A stretch of DNA of 64,000 nucleotides from Aureisphaera galaxeae (GTDB taxonomy: Bacteria; Bacteroidota; Bacteroidia; Flavobacteriales; Flavobacteriaceae). A model generated the notes under the pieces. That model saw only the letters and a program-made list of their open reading frames with translations. It had not been told where the DNA came from and did not search any database. Position numbers and translations under genes: made by a program. The DNA is taken from contig NZ_JAQQTF010000004.1 in NCBI RefSeq assembly GCF_028561275.1, forward strand, positions 558,001 to 622,000. The letters run 5' to 3'. Within the stretch, counting starts at the first letter, position 1; each line of letters starts with the position of its first letter. Positions 17,288 to 25,631 of this stretch are shown here, piece after piece.

Positions 17288-18886
17288 ATGAAGGCAGTAG
17301 CATTATTTTCCATTTTACTTAGTGTATCCATTTCTTTCGGTCAAAATCATTTGAGCCGAGAATACTACGTATTCCACGATTCAATTATCACATCCCTAAA
17401 GAAAGAGTTTAAACTTTCTGAACACGATCAACCTTCCGAACTGATCATTTTTAATAACGATACCTTAATTCTTGCTGGGTATTTGGATGATCTTAAGTTG
17501 CACCCAAGTTATGATTACCCCAATAACGTCATCTATAAAACTGAGGATGGAGGTGAAAATTGGAAGAAAATAAAATTCGATGGAGACGCCTGGATATATG
17601 ATGCTTTTTATTTCGAAAATGGATTGATCTGGATGGGAGGGTCGGATCACTATGTTCATTTTTCCGATGATTATGGTGAAACATGGACTAAAAAGCCTAT
17701 ACCCATTACACCTACTGAAAGGGTACATTCCCTATATATGAAAGATTCAATAAGCGGAATAGCTGGAGGACTATCGGGAGGCTTGGCAATTACAGAAAAC
17801 AATTGGAAAACCACAGAACAGATAGAGACTCCGTTAATGCAGCGAAAATATGAATCGACTAAAGAAGCTGCCGGAATTCGTATTGAAAATCTACTATGGC
17901 TTGAGGATATCATTCTTGTGAATCAAGCCGATCGTATTTTCTATACCTACCGAGATAAAATAGAATGGAGAACATTCAATATTCCTGTGAGTTCATTTCA
18001 ATTTATTGAAGAAGAAAAGCATATTAAGATTAGAAGCATTGGCGATAGGGTATTTGTACTTGACGATAAGCTAAATCTTGTTAAAACTTACCCAGAAGAA
18101 CATATCTGGTTTTCAATTAAGGAGAATGAAGGCGAAATTGACTTTGGCAGTTTTAAATCGGATGAGATTGCTTCCCTAAAAATTGAATCGACAGAATGGT
18201 TTTTTGATAGGCCTGGCTATCACATGTCTCCCGATGTATACAAGCCAAAAACGCAATCCATTCTTTTCGAAGACCACAATGGGAAGCTCAAAGTGAAAAC
18301 CAAACGGTATAGAAAGAGCAAGGTTCCTAGTTTTAGTTTTGATAGGGTATCTCAGCTTTTGGTTTCTTCAGAATTGAATTATAGCATCAATAGACTACCA
18401 GTTGATTTGAATTTCAATGACGGAGACTTGAGCGATTATTGGAAATACTTTAATAATGAAAAATCGGAATTGAAAGGTGATTTCTCTTATCATTTAGATA
18501 TAAACAATCCTTCATTTAATCATCCTAAGGAGGTAGTGGATTCACATGACCATAATCATGTCTTAAAGATATTCAGAGATGCCTATATGCCTGGAAATGC
18601 TTTTAGCTTGTTTCCCAACAATCCTGAAATCACGATTACCATTAAAGATACGTATGGACAGGAATTGATTCTTTCCAATAAACATTCTTTCTTGTATTCC
18701 CTTCCCTGGACGGTTTCTTTTCAAAACACAGAGATTACTTTGTATAATCCCAAAATAACGCAGTTTGTGAAGTCGGTACTACCTTCAGATTTCTATAACT
18801 ATGAAAAATTACAAGGAGGTAAGTTGATCTATCTTTTGATTCGGAAAAAAATAATCGACGGATTGAAATATGAGAAAGGAGGATAA
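17288..18886 (+). CDS. Secreted beta-propeller protein with Asp-box repeats
   Basis: The 532-residue protein has a signal peptide (MKAVALFSILLSVSISFG). Two clear BNR/Asp-box motifs, YKTEDGGENWKKI near residue 80 and HFSDDYGETWTKK near 122, mark a sialidase/Ycf48-like propeller covering about the first 280 residues. The C-terminal 180 residues have no recognisable domain. There is no T9SS sorting domain, so it probably stays periplasmic or associates with the outer membrane. No catalytic Arg triad of true sialidases was identified. It is alone between a repeat tract and the next gene. Function unknown. Confidence 0.75.
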   Translation: MKAVALFSILLSVSISFGQNHLSREYYVFHDSIITSLKKEFKLSEHDQPSELIIFNNDTLILAGYLDDLKLHPSYDYPNNVIYKTEDGGENWKKIKFDGDAWIYDAFYFENGLIWMGGSDHYVHFSDDYGETWTKKPIPITPTERVHSLYMKDSISGIAGGLSGGLAITENNWKTTEQIETPLMQRKYESTKEAAGIRIENLLWLEDIILVNQADRIFYTYRDKIEWRTFNIPVSSFQFIEEEKHIKIRSIGDRVFVLDDKLNLVKTYPEEHIWFSIKENEGEIDFGSFKSDEIASLKIESTEWFFDRPGYHMSPDVYKPKTQSILFEDHNGKLKVKTKRYRKSKVPSFSFDRVSQLLVSSELNYSINRLPVDLNFNDGDLSDYWKYFNNEKSELKGDFSYHLDINNPSFNHPKEVVDSHDHNHVLKIFRDAYMPGNAFSLFPNNPEITITIKDTYGQELILSNKHSFLYSLPWTVSFQNTEITLYNPKITQFVKSVLPSDFYNYEKLQGGKLIYLLIRKKIIDGLKYEKGG

Positions 18887-18996
18887 TAGTTTCCATCCAA
18901 CCATCTAGTATTCCTCCTCAAAAATCTGCGGGAAATACGTATTTCGGGTAGCCCCTTTTTTCTATAATTTGGGCATGAATTCAATGCTACAATATT

Positions 18997-19968
18997 ATGA
19001 GTCAACCTACTTACATTTCTTATCATAAAGATTTTCAAAGAGTTATTGGGGATCATTACAGTTATAAGACCCTCGTAAAAACCAACGCCCATGAAGGTCC
19101 GGTATATTTTAGAAATACCAATGAACTGTATTTTACCACAGTTCCGGAAACCATTAATATTCCCATAGAAGGCTATAAAAAAGTATCCATTAAAAAGGTG
19201 TGTCTTGGAGATGGGAACAAAATTGAGACCGTACGGGAAACGAGCAATATGGCCAATGGAATGACCATAGACTTAGCTGGGAATCTTATCATATGCGAAC
19301 AGGGGACCAAAAGTTCCCGGGCAGGGATTAGCAGATTAAAAATAGGGGAGGACACGCCCAAAATGTTGGTGGATGAATGGTTTGGCCTGCCATTGAATTC
19401 TACAAATGACGTGGTCGTGAAAAAAGATGATGGGAGTATTTGGTTCACCGATCCAGCCTATGGCTATGCTCAGGGATTTAAGAATCCGCCGCTTGTAGGT
19501 AATTTTGTATACCGATACGATACACAAAACGATCAACTTGCGGTTGTGGCCGATTCGTTTAAGCGACCTAATGGATTGGCTTTTTCACCCAAACAAGACA
19601 AGCTGTACATAACCGATAGTGGAGCAACTGTGGGAGACGACACGCCTTACGATGTTAATGCGCCACATCACATAAAGGTGTTCGATATCATGGAAGGTAG
19701 ATTTCTTTGTAATGAACGCCTATTTGCTGTGGTTACGCCAGGCATTCCCGACGGGATTAAAGTGGACACTGAGGGAAGGGTATATTCCTCCTCAGCATCG
19801 GGTGTAAAAGTGTATACTGCCGAAGGTACTCTATTAGGTGAGATTTTAGCGAAAGGAGTGGCTAATTTCTGTTTCGGGGGTAAGGATAACAACATATTGT
19901 ACGTCTGTGTGGATACTGCCATTATTGAAGTTCAACTAGCTGCTGTTGGAGCGAATGATTATAATTAG
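18997..19968 (+). CDS. SMP-30 / gluconolactonase-type protein
   Basis: The 323-residue protein has the six-bladed propeller signatures of the SMP-30/gluconolaconase/LRE family: MANGMTIDLAGNLIICEQGT, DVVVKKDDGSIWFTDPAYGY, RPNGLAFSPKQDKLYITDSG and GIPDGIKVDTEGRVYSSSAS. Metal-binding Asn and Asp candidates (N in PLNSTNDVVV, D in ITDSG / GIPDG) are present. It would hydrolyse a sugar lactone in the cytoplasm, since there is no signal peptide; the real substrate is not known. The coding region ends at 19968 and runs straight into a repeat tract of almost 1 kb. Confidence 0.9.
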   Translation: MSQPTYISYHKDFQRVIGDHYSYKTLVKTNAHEGPVYFRNTNELYFTTVPETINIPIEGYKKVSIKKVCLGDGNKIETVRETSNMANGMTIDLAGNLIICEQGTKSSRAGISRLKIGEDTPKMLVDEWFGLPLNSTNDVVVKKDDGSIWFTDPAYGYAQGFKNPPLVGNFVYRYDTQNDQLAVVADSFKRPNGLAFSPKQDKLYITDSGATVGDDTPYDVNAPHHIKVFDIMEGRFLCNERLFAVVTPGIPDGIKVDTEGRVYSSSASGVKVYTAEGTLLGEILAKGVANFCFGGKDNNILYVCVDTAIIEVQLAAVGANDYN

Positions 19969-20175
19969 TAGACAGTGGCAGTAGGCAGTCACAGTTTACA
20001 GTTTCGGTTAGCGGGTTTCGGGTTGAAGGTTGATTGGTTTAGTTGTTGAATCGTTTAATTGATGAGTTCCCCGGTTTTACATTTGAAATTTTGCATTTTT
20101 CGGTTTAAAGGTTCCGGGTTCAAGGTTGATGTGTTCAATTGTTTAATTGTTGAGTTGTTGAATTGATTCTTATTA
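19969..20175 (+). repeat. Repeat module B: mixed 7- and 8-bp period tract
   Basis: Directly after the SMP-30 stop, a heptamer-like stretch (AGTAGAC, AGTGGC, AGTAGGC, AGTCAC, AGTTTAC) leads into the conserved flank GGGTTTCGGGTTGAAGGTTG, degenerate octamers, GGTTTTACATTTGAAATTTT, then a second GGTTCCGGGTTCAAGG with octamers TTGTTTAA, TTGTTGAG, TTGTTGAA. It is therefore one and a half copies of module A, ending where the TCATCAC array begins. Not coding. Confidence 0.8.
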
Positions 20176-20180
20176 CTTTT

Positions 20181-20807
20181 CACTCATCACTCATCACTCA
20201 TCACTCATCACTCATCACTCATCACTCATCACTCATCACTCATCACTCATCACTCATCACTCATCACTCATCACTCATCACTCATCACTCATCACTCATC
20301 ACTCATCACTCATCACTCATCACTCATCACTCATCACTCATCACTCATCACTCATCACTCATCACTCATCACTCATCACTCATCACTCATCACTCATCAC
20401 TCATCACTCATCACTCATCACTCATCACTCATCACTCATCACTCATCACTCATCACTCATCACTCATCACTCATCACTCATCACTCATCACTCATCACTC
20501 ATCACTCATCACTCATCACTCATCACTCATCACTCATCACTCATCACTCATCACTCATCACTCATCACTCATCACTCATCACTCATCACTCATCACTCAT
20601 CACTCATCACTCATCACTCATCACTCATCACTCATCACTCATCACTCATCACTCATCACTCATCACTCATCACTCATCACTCATCACTCATCACTCTTCA
20701 CTCTTCACTCATCACTCATCACTCATCACTCATCACTCATCACTCATCACTCATCACTCATCACTCATCACTCATCACTCATCACTCTTCACCTCTCACT
20801 CTTCACT
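20181..20807 (+). repeat. TCATCAC heptamer array, about 88 copies
   Basis: Over 600 bp consist of head-to-tail TCATCAC units with almost no variation; exceptions are TCTTCAC units near 20695-20708 and in the last 25 bp. As 7 is not a multiple of 3, all three plus-strand frames give the same rotated heptapeptide (LITHHSS) without stops, while all minus frames hit TGA. The long open frame here is thus a by-product of the repeat. It lies between SMP-30 and the exported methyltransferase gene. Copy number is likely unstable. Confidence 0.97.
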
Positions 20808-20929
20808 TTTACAACCTATTTTTCAAGCTGTTCACCTTGCCAGTGATCCCGATAATTCTAAACAATTGGTTAAATATTGTTAATGGCTGCTCGTTTTTTG
20901 TTAAATTACGCTGGAAAAAGAAACACCCC

Positions 20930-21640
20930 ATGAAAAGGATTGCCCCAACCCTGTACTTCATTGTTATTGTTTTATTACCCATTTTAAGCGTTGCCCAAGA
21001 GGATTATGTCCTCCGAGAAGGTGATCCCGATGGTATTGGAAAATGGTATATGCAACGGGAAATAGCCCGGGTTATGGATGCTTCTGCCATGGATTGGCTA
21101 GAACGGCCAGAGCGCTCACGAGAAGAAAATACCGCCTTGTTAATGATGAATTTAAGGATTCGTCCAGATGATACTATTGCCGATATTGGTGCTGGTTCGG
21201 GCTATCATGTTTTTAGAATGGCTCCACGGGCCACAAACGGACATGTATACGCTGTGGACATTCAGGATGAGATGCTTCAGGCGATCAAAGAAAAGCAAGA
21301 GAATGGTGATGTGACGAATGTATCGACCGTAAAGGGGACAGAGAAAAGCGTGAATCTACCTGAAAATTCGGTGGATAAAATACTCATGGTCGATGTGTAT
21401 CATGAATTCAGTTTTCCGAAAGAGATGATGGCTTCCATACAAAAGGCCTTACGTCCCAACGGTAAAATATATCTTATCGAATACCGTGAAGAAGATCCCT
21501 ATGTTCCTATTAAAAAACTACACAAAATGAGCGAGGAGCAAGCAGTTGCAGAAATGGAAGCTGCAGGATTTCAGTTGCTAAGAAATATCAATAACCTACC
21601 ATGGCAACACTGTATGATCTTTGTGAAAGAGCGCTTTTAA
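20930..21640 (+). CDS. Exported class I SAM-dependent methyltransferase
   Basis: The 236-residue protein starts with a signal peptide-like segment (about residues 1-24, ending ILSVAQ), followed by a class I methyltransferase fold. Motif I is IADIGAGSGYHVFRMA at about 83-98, an acidic residue ends strand 2 (HVYAVDIQDEM), and motif IV is ILMVDVYHEF. The ATG at 20930 is chosen because it starts the hydrophobic segment; an ATG-less upstream extension is in the repeat. Methyltransferases need cytoplasmic SAM, so export is puzzling: the segment may instead be a membrane anchor. Substrate unknown. The 3' flank again carries module-A-like repeats. Confidence 0.82.
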   Translation: MKRIAPTLYFIVIVLLPILSVAQEDYVLREGDPDGIGKWYMQREIARVMDASAMDWLERPERSREENTALLMMNLRIRPDDTIADIGAGSGYHVFRMAPRATNGHVYAVDIQDEMLQAIKEKQENGDVTNVSTVKGTEKSVNLPENSVDKILMVDVYHEFSFPKEMMASIQKALRPNGKIYLIEYREEDPYVPIKKLHKMSEEQAVAEMEAAGFQLLRNINNLPWQHCMIFVKERF

Positions 21641-21650
21641 TAACAGCTTA

Positions 21651-21740
21651 GCGGGTTCTGGGTTCAAGGTTAATGAGTTGATTCGTTGAGTTGTTTAATC
21701 GTTGAGTTGACCAGTTTCACATTTTTTGGTTTAGATTTTC
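21651..21740 (+). repeat. Repeat module C: degenerate 8-bp tandem repeats
   Basis: Ten bases after the methyltransferase stop, GCGGGTTCTGGGTTCAAGG leads into TTAATGAG, TTGATTCG, TTGAGTTG, TTTAATCG, TTGAGTTG, then a shortened right flank (AGTTTCACATTTTTTGGTTTAG). It is the third diverged copy of module A. Confidence 0.75.
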
Positions 21741-21814
21741 ATAGCATGGACTCCGAGTGAGCCGACTGAAAGGAGGATTGCATCGAGGAGTCAATTTAGG
21801 TTTTCGGGTATTTT

Positions 21815-21867
21815 CAGTTAGCAATTAGCAATTAGCAGTTAGCAGTTAGCAGTGACAGTTTTCAGTC
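21815..21867 (+). repeat. Degenerate AGCAGTT/AGCAATT heptamer tract
   Basis: Units CAGTTAG, CAATTAG, CAATTAG, CAGTTAG, CAGTTAG, CAGTGAC follow each other with a 7-bp period and fade into GGGTTTCGGTTAGC, a phrase also found at 20003-20013. The rest of the 361-bp gap (21641-22001) contains no gene or hairpin terminator. Confidence 0.75.
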
Positions 21868-21976
21868 ATTAGGGTTTCGGTTAGCACATTCCTTATAGCT
21901 CGCCACCTTCAATACCAAATCATCAATCTGCAATCGTAAATGATCGATCAAAAACTGTAACATTTCCTAAATAGGG

Positions 21977-22000
21977 AGGTCTTTTTTCAAAAGCAGACCT
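21977..22000 (+). promoter_or_regulatory. Inverted repeat next to the S41 peptidase start
   Basis: AGGTCT (21977-21982) and AGACCT (21995-22000) form a 6-bp stem whose 3' arm ends one base before the ATG at 22002. It could restrict ribosome access or bind a regulator. Confidence 0.35.
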
Positions 22001-22001
22001 G

Positions 22002-23432
22002 ATGAAAACTAAGCTGGCCCTTCTCATGATCGTTTCGATCGTATTTGCTTCTTGTCAAGAAAAAAATCCAGAAAACAATTCTATCAATGGCGTATGGGAA
22101 TCTGTAGGATCGGGTTGGGTCCTTCAAATACAGGATAGCACCCAATATTCGTTATATGATATTACGGCAATATCATGTTTACCCTCGCGCAGTGCTGGAT
22201 TGAATGAAATTGAATCGGCCATATCCTTAGAAAACGATACACTTTCCTTTAAAAAGGGAGTGATGGAATATCAATTTACGCGTGCCGAAGATCTTCCCGA
22301 ATTGTGTGCCATATCCCTTTCCCCAACTCAAAAAATAGATCCCTTGTACAATTTCGAAGTGTTCGCTGCCACCGTAAAGGAGCACTATGCTTTTATGGAA
22401 CTCAACTCTTTGAATTGGGATGCCCTGTACCTTCAACAAAAAACGAAATTAAGTGAGGAATCCACCATGGCCGAGTTGTACACGGTTATAGAGGAAACAT
22501 TAGAACTTCTTAATGATAATCATGCATATTTGGAAGCTACCGATGAAGTTTATGAAATGTTAGCGGAGGAGGAAGAAGAGGAGGATAACGGCGAAGCGCC
22601 CTTAGAATATGGGGATTTCCAAGTAGCCAATTTGGTGGCAGGCCATCATATAGACGAGGACATGACCCAAGATTCTTGGTTAATGAAATGGGGCATTATG
22701 GACGATGATACGGGTTATGTCGTAGTAAAGGCGATGTGGTTATATGCCGATCTCAATATTCCGCAATCCCTTATAGATGAGGTAGGTTTTGTAGATGCTT
22801 ATGTGGAAACCTTTCATAAGATGGATGAAGGGAGTTATATAAAAAAGGAAGTCCAAGGAGTGACAAGTATTCTTGATAGGGCTATGAATGACCTTAAAGA
22901 CACGGAACAGATAATCATCGATATGCGCTTTAATGGCGGCGGGCAGGATGCCGTAAGCTTCGAAATTTTAAAGCGATTCAATCCAGAGAGAAGGCATGTA
23001 GTGACCACAAAACTTAAAACGGAGCAGGGGTATTCTTCAGAACAAAGGCTTTATTTAGACTCGACACCTAAAGCCTATACAAACCCAGTATTCGTATTAA
23101 CTTCCCAACAAACTGGAAGTGCAGCCGAAGCCTTTTCCATTTGCTCTATGGCGGTGCCTCATATGAAGCGCATAGGGACTCACACACAAGGTGCATTGTC
23201 CACTGCTCTGGAGAAGGCTTTGCCCAACGGATGGGTATTCTCAATTTCCAACGAGGTGTATATGGATACCAAAAACAATTCCTATGAAAACGTGGGCGTT
23301 CCCGTAGACTACGAAATCCCTTTCCCTAAAGATCGGCAATCTTTCTTCCGAAGTGTAGCGAACGATCTTGAGGAAGACAAAAAAAGGATTTTAAAGGCGA
23401 TTCGCCATGTAGGCCTCCAAGAACAAATCTGA
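22002..23432 (+). CDS. S41 family peptidase lipoprotein
   Basis: The 476-residue protein is a predicted lipoprotein: the signal ends in IVFASC, with Cys18 as lipid-attachment site. Residues about 120-470 match C-terminal-processing (S41) peptidases: helical cap region (FEVFAATVKEHYAFME), IIDMRFNGGGQDA, the nucleophile region TSQQTGSAAEAFS and IGTHTQGALSTALE. The Ser in TGSAA is the likely nucleophile. No PDZ domain is apparent, so it is closer to the tricorn/IRBP-like branch. An acidic run (EEEEEED) lies near residue 190. It would sit in the periplasm or on the outer membrane and cut unknown substrates. Confidence 0.9.
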   Translation: MKTKLALLMIVSIVFASCQEKNPENNSINGVWESVGSGWVLQIQDSTQYSLYDITAISCLPSRSAGLNEIESAISLENDTLSFKKGVMEYQFTRAEDLPELCAISLSPTQKIDPLYNFEVFAATVKEHYAFMELNSLNWDALYLQQKTKLSEESTMAELYTVIEETLELLNDNHAYLEATDEVYEMLAEEEEEEDNGEAPLEYGDFQVANLVAGHHIDEDMTQDSWLMKWGIMDDDTGYVVVKAMWLYADLNIPQSLIDEVGFVDAYVETFHKMDEGSYIKKEVQGVTSILDRAMNDLKDTEQIIIDMRFNGGGQDAVSFEILKRFNPERRHVVTTKLKTEQGYSSEQRLYLDSTPKAYTNPVFVLTSQQTGSAAEAFSICSMAVPHMKRIGTHTQGALSTALEKALPNGWVFSISNEVYMDTKNNSYENVGVPVDYEIPFPKDRQSFFRSVANDLEEDKKRILKAIRHVGLQEQI

Positions 23433-23505
23433 AGCCCTATTTTGTGAAATCTTAGGGAAAGAAAGCCTTGCGATATTGGTATCTTGTTTGGCCTAAGATA
23501 GTTCA

Positions 23506-24528
23506 GTGTTAAAACGTATCTTCATAATAGTTTGCTGTTTTTGTATGCCTGTATTACTGTGGGCACATCCATCATGGGGCATTGTGGTTGATGATGAGGG
23601 GAATATTTACTTTACAGATATTACCCATAACGAGAGAGGTTCTGTTTGGAAGTTAACCTCCGAAGGAGAACTTATACTGTTACTAGGCGATTTTCATGCC
23701 CATAATGTAAGTCTGGATGGCAATGGTAATTTGATTACAGCACATGGAGAAGGGACCCATACAATGGTTCGACTTTCTAAAACAGGAGAGATGGACACAT
23801 TGTACCATACCTTGGACCATAAAACTTTTTTTGGAGGCAATTGTGCGTATTCAAATAGTGAAGGAATTGTCTTTGGTATCGAAAAACGATTTTGGAAGAT
23901 TGACAAAGATGGCAACCGACAATCGGTAAGTGATCATGTTTTTGAATGGAATCAATCCATTTATGTAGACGATGACGGCAATTATTATGGTCCAGATATA
24001 GGTAAGGGCAATAGTAGTATTGTGAAGATAGAAGCATCCGGAAATGCCAAAACGATAGCCACAAACCTTATTTCTAAACAACCTTTTGACCCGCATAGTG
24101 ATGTATTATTGGGAATTACCAAAGATGATAAGGGTACTATATATGTTGCCGAGACCGCTGGACAGCGAATCCTGAAAATTGGGGAAGATACCTTAGTAGA
24201 AACCTTTTATGTTTCAGAAGCAGATTGGTTCCCAACGGGAATCGATTTTCATAACGGAAATGCTTTTATACTCGAATTCAAAACAAAAAACGGTCGGGCA
24301 GGTCCGAGGATTACCAAAGTAGGAGCCTCTGGAGAAGTGATAAGAATATTTGATTATGGCTCCTACGAAAAAAACAGGTCGAAACCCGTAGGCACACGTC
24401 ATGAAAAGAATAGAAATGGCTTTTGGCTTTATGTTGTTTTTGGTAGTTTTATATTCCTATTGTTATTTATTTGGGTTCGGGTTGCACGTTTTAAAAAACT
24501 TCGTTCCCTCCATGATGGTAACTATTAA
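23506..24528 (+). CDS. Exported NHL-type beta-propeller with C-terminal membrane helix
   Basis: The 340-residue protein has a signal peptide (residues 1-20, ending LLWA), then NHL/SMP-30-like propeller repeats: GIVVDDEGNIYFTDITHN, DGNGNLITAHGEGTH, YVDDDGNYYGPDIG and GITKDDKGTIYVAETAGQ. A membrane helix (WLYVVFGSFIFLLLFIWV) at about 309-326 is followed by a short basic tail, so the propeller is tethered in the periplasm. Only a GTG start (23506) fits the signal peptide. Enzyme or binding function is unknown. It follows the S41 peptidase by 73 bp on the same strand. Confidence 0.78.
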   Translation: MLKRIFIIVCCFCMPVLLWAHPSWGIVVDDEGNIYFTDITHNERGSVWKLTSEGELILLLGDFHAHNVSLDGNGNLITAHGEGTHTMVRLSKTGEMDTLYHTLDHKTFFGGNCAYSNSEGIVFGIEKRFWKIDKDGNRQSVSDHVFEWNQSIYVDDDGNYYGPDIGKGNSSIVKIEASGNAKTIATNLISKQPFDPHSDVLLGITKDDKGTIYVAETAGQRILKIGEDTLVETFYVSEADWFPTGIDFHNGNAFILEFKTKNGRAGPRITKVGASGEVIRIFDYGSYEKNRSKPVGTRHEKNRNGFWLYVVFGSFIFLLLFIWVRVARFKKLRSLHDGNY

Positions 24529-24548
24529 CTTTAAGTGTTTTTAAGTAG

Positions 24549-24950
24549 ATGAAGTATTTCATTTCGTTTCTTTTCCTACTATTGCTTGTCTCATGTAAAC
24601 CCAAGCATGTAGAGATAAAACTCTCTGCTTTTGAGACTTCGGAGTGTAAGAAAGAATACAATTTTGATCTACAGGGAACTGCAAAGAGCACAGTATTGAA
24701 TTCCGGAAATTATCAGGTTTCTGTTTTTGGAGTAGCGAATTGCTGTTCCGATTTTGAACCTGTATTTGAAATAAAGAATGATACACTCCACCTTGGATTT
24801 AAGGAGGGAGGAAACATCTGTAGCTGCTTCTGTTGTTATGATTTTATATACGAGGTTGAAGGAATTGAAGACATTTCTAACTATACCATTCATTACACAA
24901 ATCCCATTATAGAAATTGTAGAAACGGAAGTTATTCCTGAAATCGATTAA
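24549..24950 (+). CDS. Small Cys-rich lipoprotein
   Basis: The 133-residue protein has a lipoprotein signal (MKYFISFLFLLLLVSC; lipid-anchored Cys16). The mature part is acidic and beta-rich, with cysteine groups NCC near residue 60 and CSCFCC near 94-99 that could bind metal or form disulphides. I recognise no family. It starts 20 bp after the propeller gene, so it is likely in the same transcript and at the same cell-envelope location. Confidence 0.75.
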   Translation: MKYFISFLFLLLLVSCKPKHVEIKLSAFETSECKKEYNFDLQGTAKSTVLNSGNYQVSVFGVANCCSDFEPVFEIKNDTLHLGFKEGGNICSCFCCYDFIYEVEGIEDISNYTIHYTNPIIEIVETEVIPEID

Positions 24951-25102
24951 TTTCCCCCTTCAGGTTAACGCGTTGTTACTGAGTTCATAATATTTATCTA
25001 TAGTACTCCTATAGAGTAATAGACAAATATTGTGCGGTAAAACCGTAACAAAATCTCCACGCTTTTGGGTAACTTGGGTATGTAATTGAAAAATTATGTG
25101 TT

Positions 25103-25621
25103 ATGAACTTTCTAAGACGCATGGAAAATGGGATTAGGGCATTAAAGAAAGAGATAACCAAGCCAGATTCTTTTAGTAAGGGGGAGGAATTTGAAGAATA
25201 CGTTAGGAAGGTGCTTTTTCCGCAGGCCCGATTCCAATTAATTGACAAAACACACGGTTATAACACTAATCGTGAGGATTTTGTGGAGTCGAGTTTAAAA
25301 CCTGATTTTAAATTCAGGGACACCAAAAATGGCCAAGAATTTTACGTTGAGGCCAAATGGAGAAATGGATCCTATAATCGGGACAATAAGCTCCAATGGT
25401 GTAATAAAAATCAATTGAGACGCTACAAGGACATCGATCAATACGAATCGAAGGTATTCGTTGTTTTAGGGTTAGGTAATAGTCCTAAACGCCCTGAAGA
25501 AGTGGTATTGTTTCCAATGTCTTCGTGTAATTTCAATTCACTGTACGACTCTTTTCTCAGCAAATATTCATTCTACCTCGGAAGGCCTGTATTTTCAGGG
25601 TATCTGTGGAATTTGAGATAA
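25103..25621 (+). CDS. Stand-alone PD-(D/E)XK nuclease-like protein
   Basis: The 172-residue cytoplasmic protein shows the core of restriction-endonuclease-like nucleases: helix SKGEEFEEYVRKVLFP at about 32-47, KPDFKFRD near 73-80 supplying the Asp, and FYVEAKWR near 87-94 supplying E-x-K, followed by a helix with NKNQLRRYKDI and a strand KVFVVLGLG. Such proteins cut DNA with Mg ions; some members are restriction enzymes, repair or defence nucleases. No methyltransferase, helicase or other defence gene is next to it. It ends 10 bp before the convergent nth gene, at the right edge of the accessory block. Confidence 0.72.
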   Translation: MNFLRRMENGIRALKKEITKPDSFSKGEEFEEYVRKVLFPQARFQLIDKTHGYNTNREDFVESSLKPDFKFRDTKNGQEFYVEAKWRNGSYNRDNKLQWCNKNQLRRYKDIDQYESKVFVVLGLGNSPKRPEEVVLFPMSSCNFNSLYDSFLSKYSFYLGRPVFSGYLWNLR

Positions 25622-25631
25622 GCCTTTTTCC

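Noticed and set aside
20181-20807. Possible CRISPR array
   Set aside because: Units are 7 bp with no spacers and no cas genes are nearby.
20163-20846. Open frame of 227 codons encoding repeated LITHHSS
   Set aside because: It exists because the heptamer array lacks stops in all three plus frames; start is a TTG in repeat DNA and composition is unlike any gene here.
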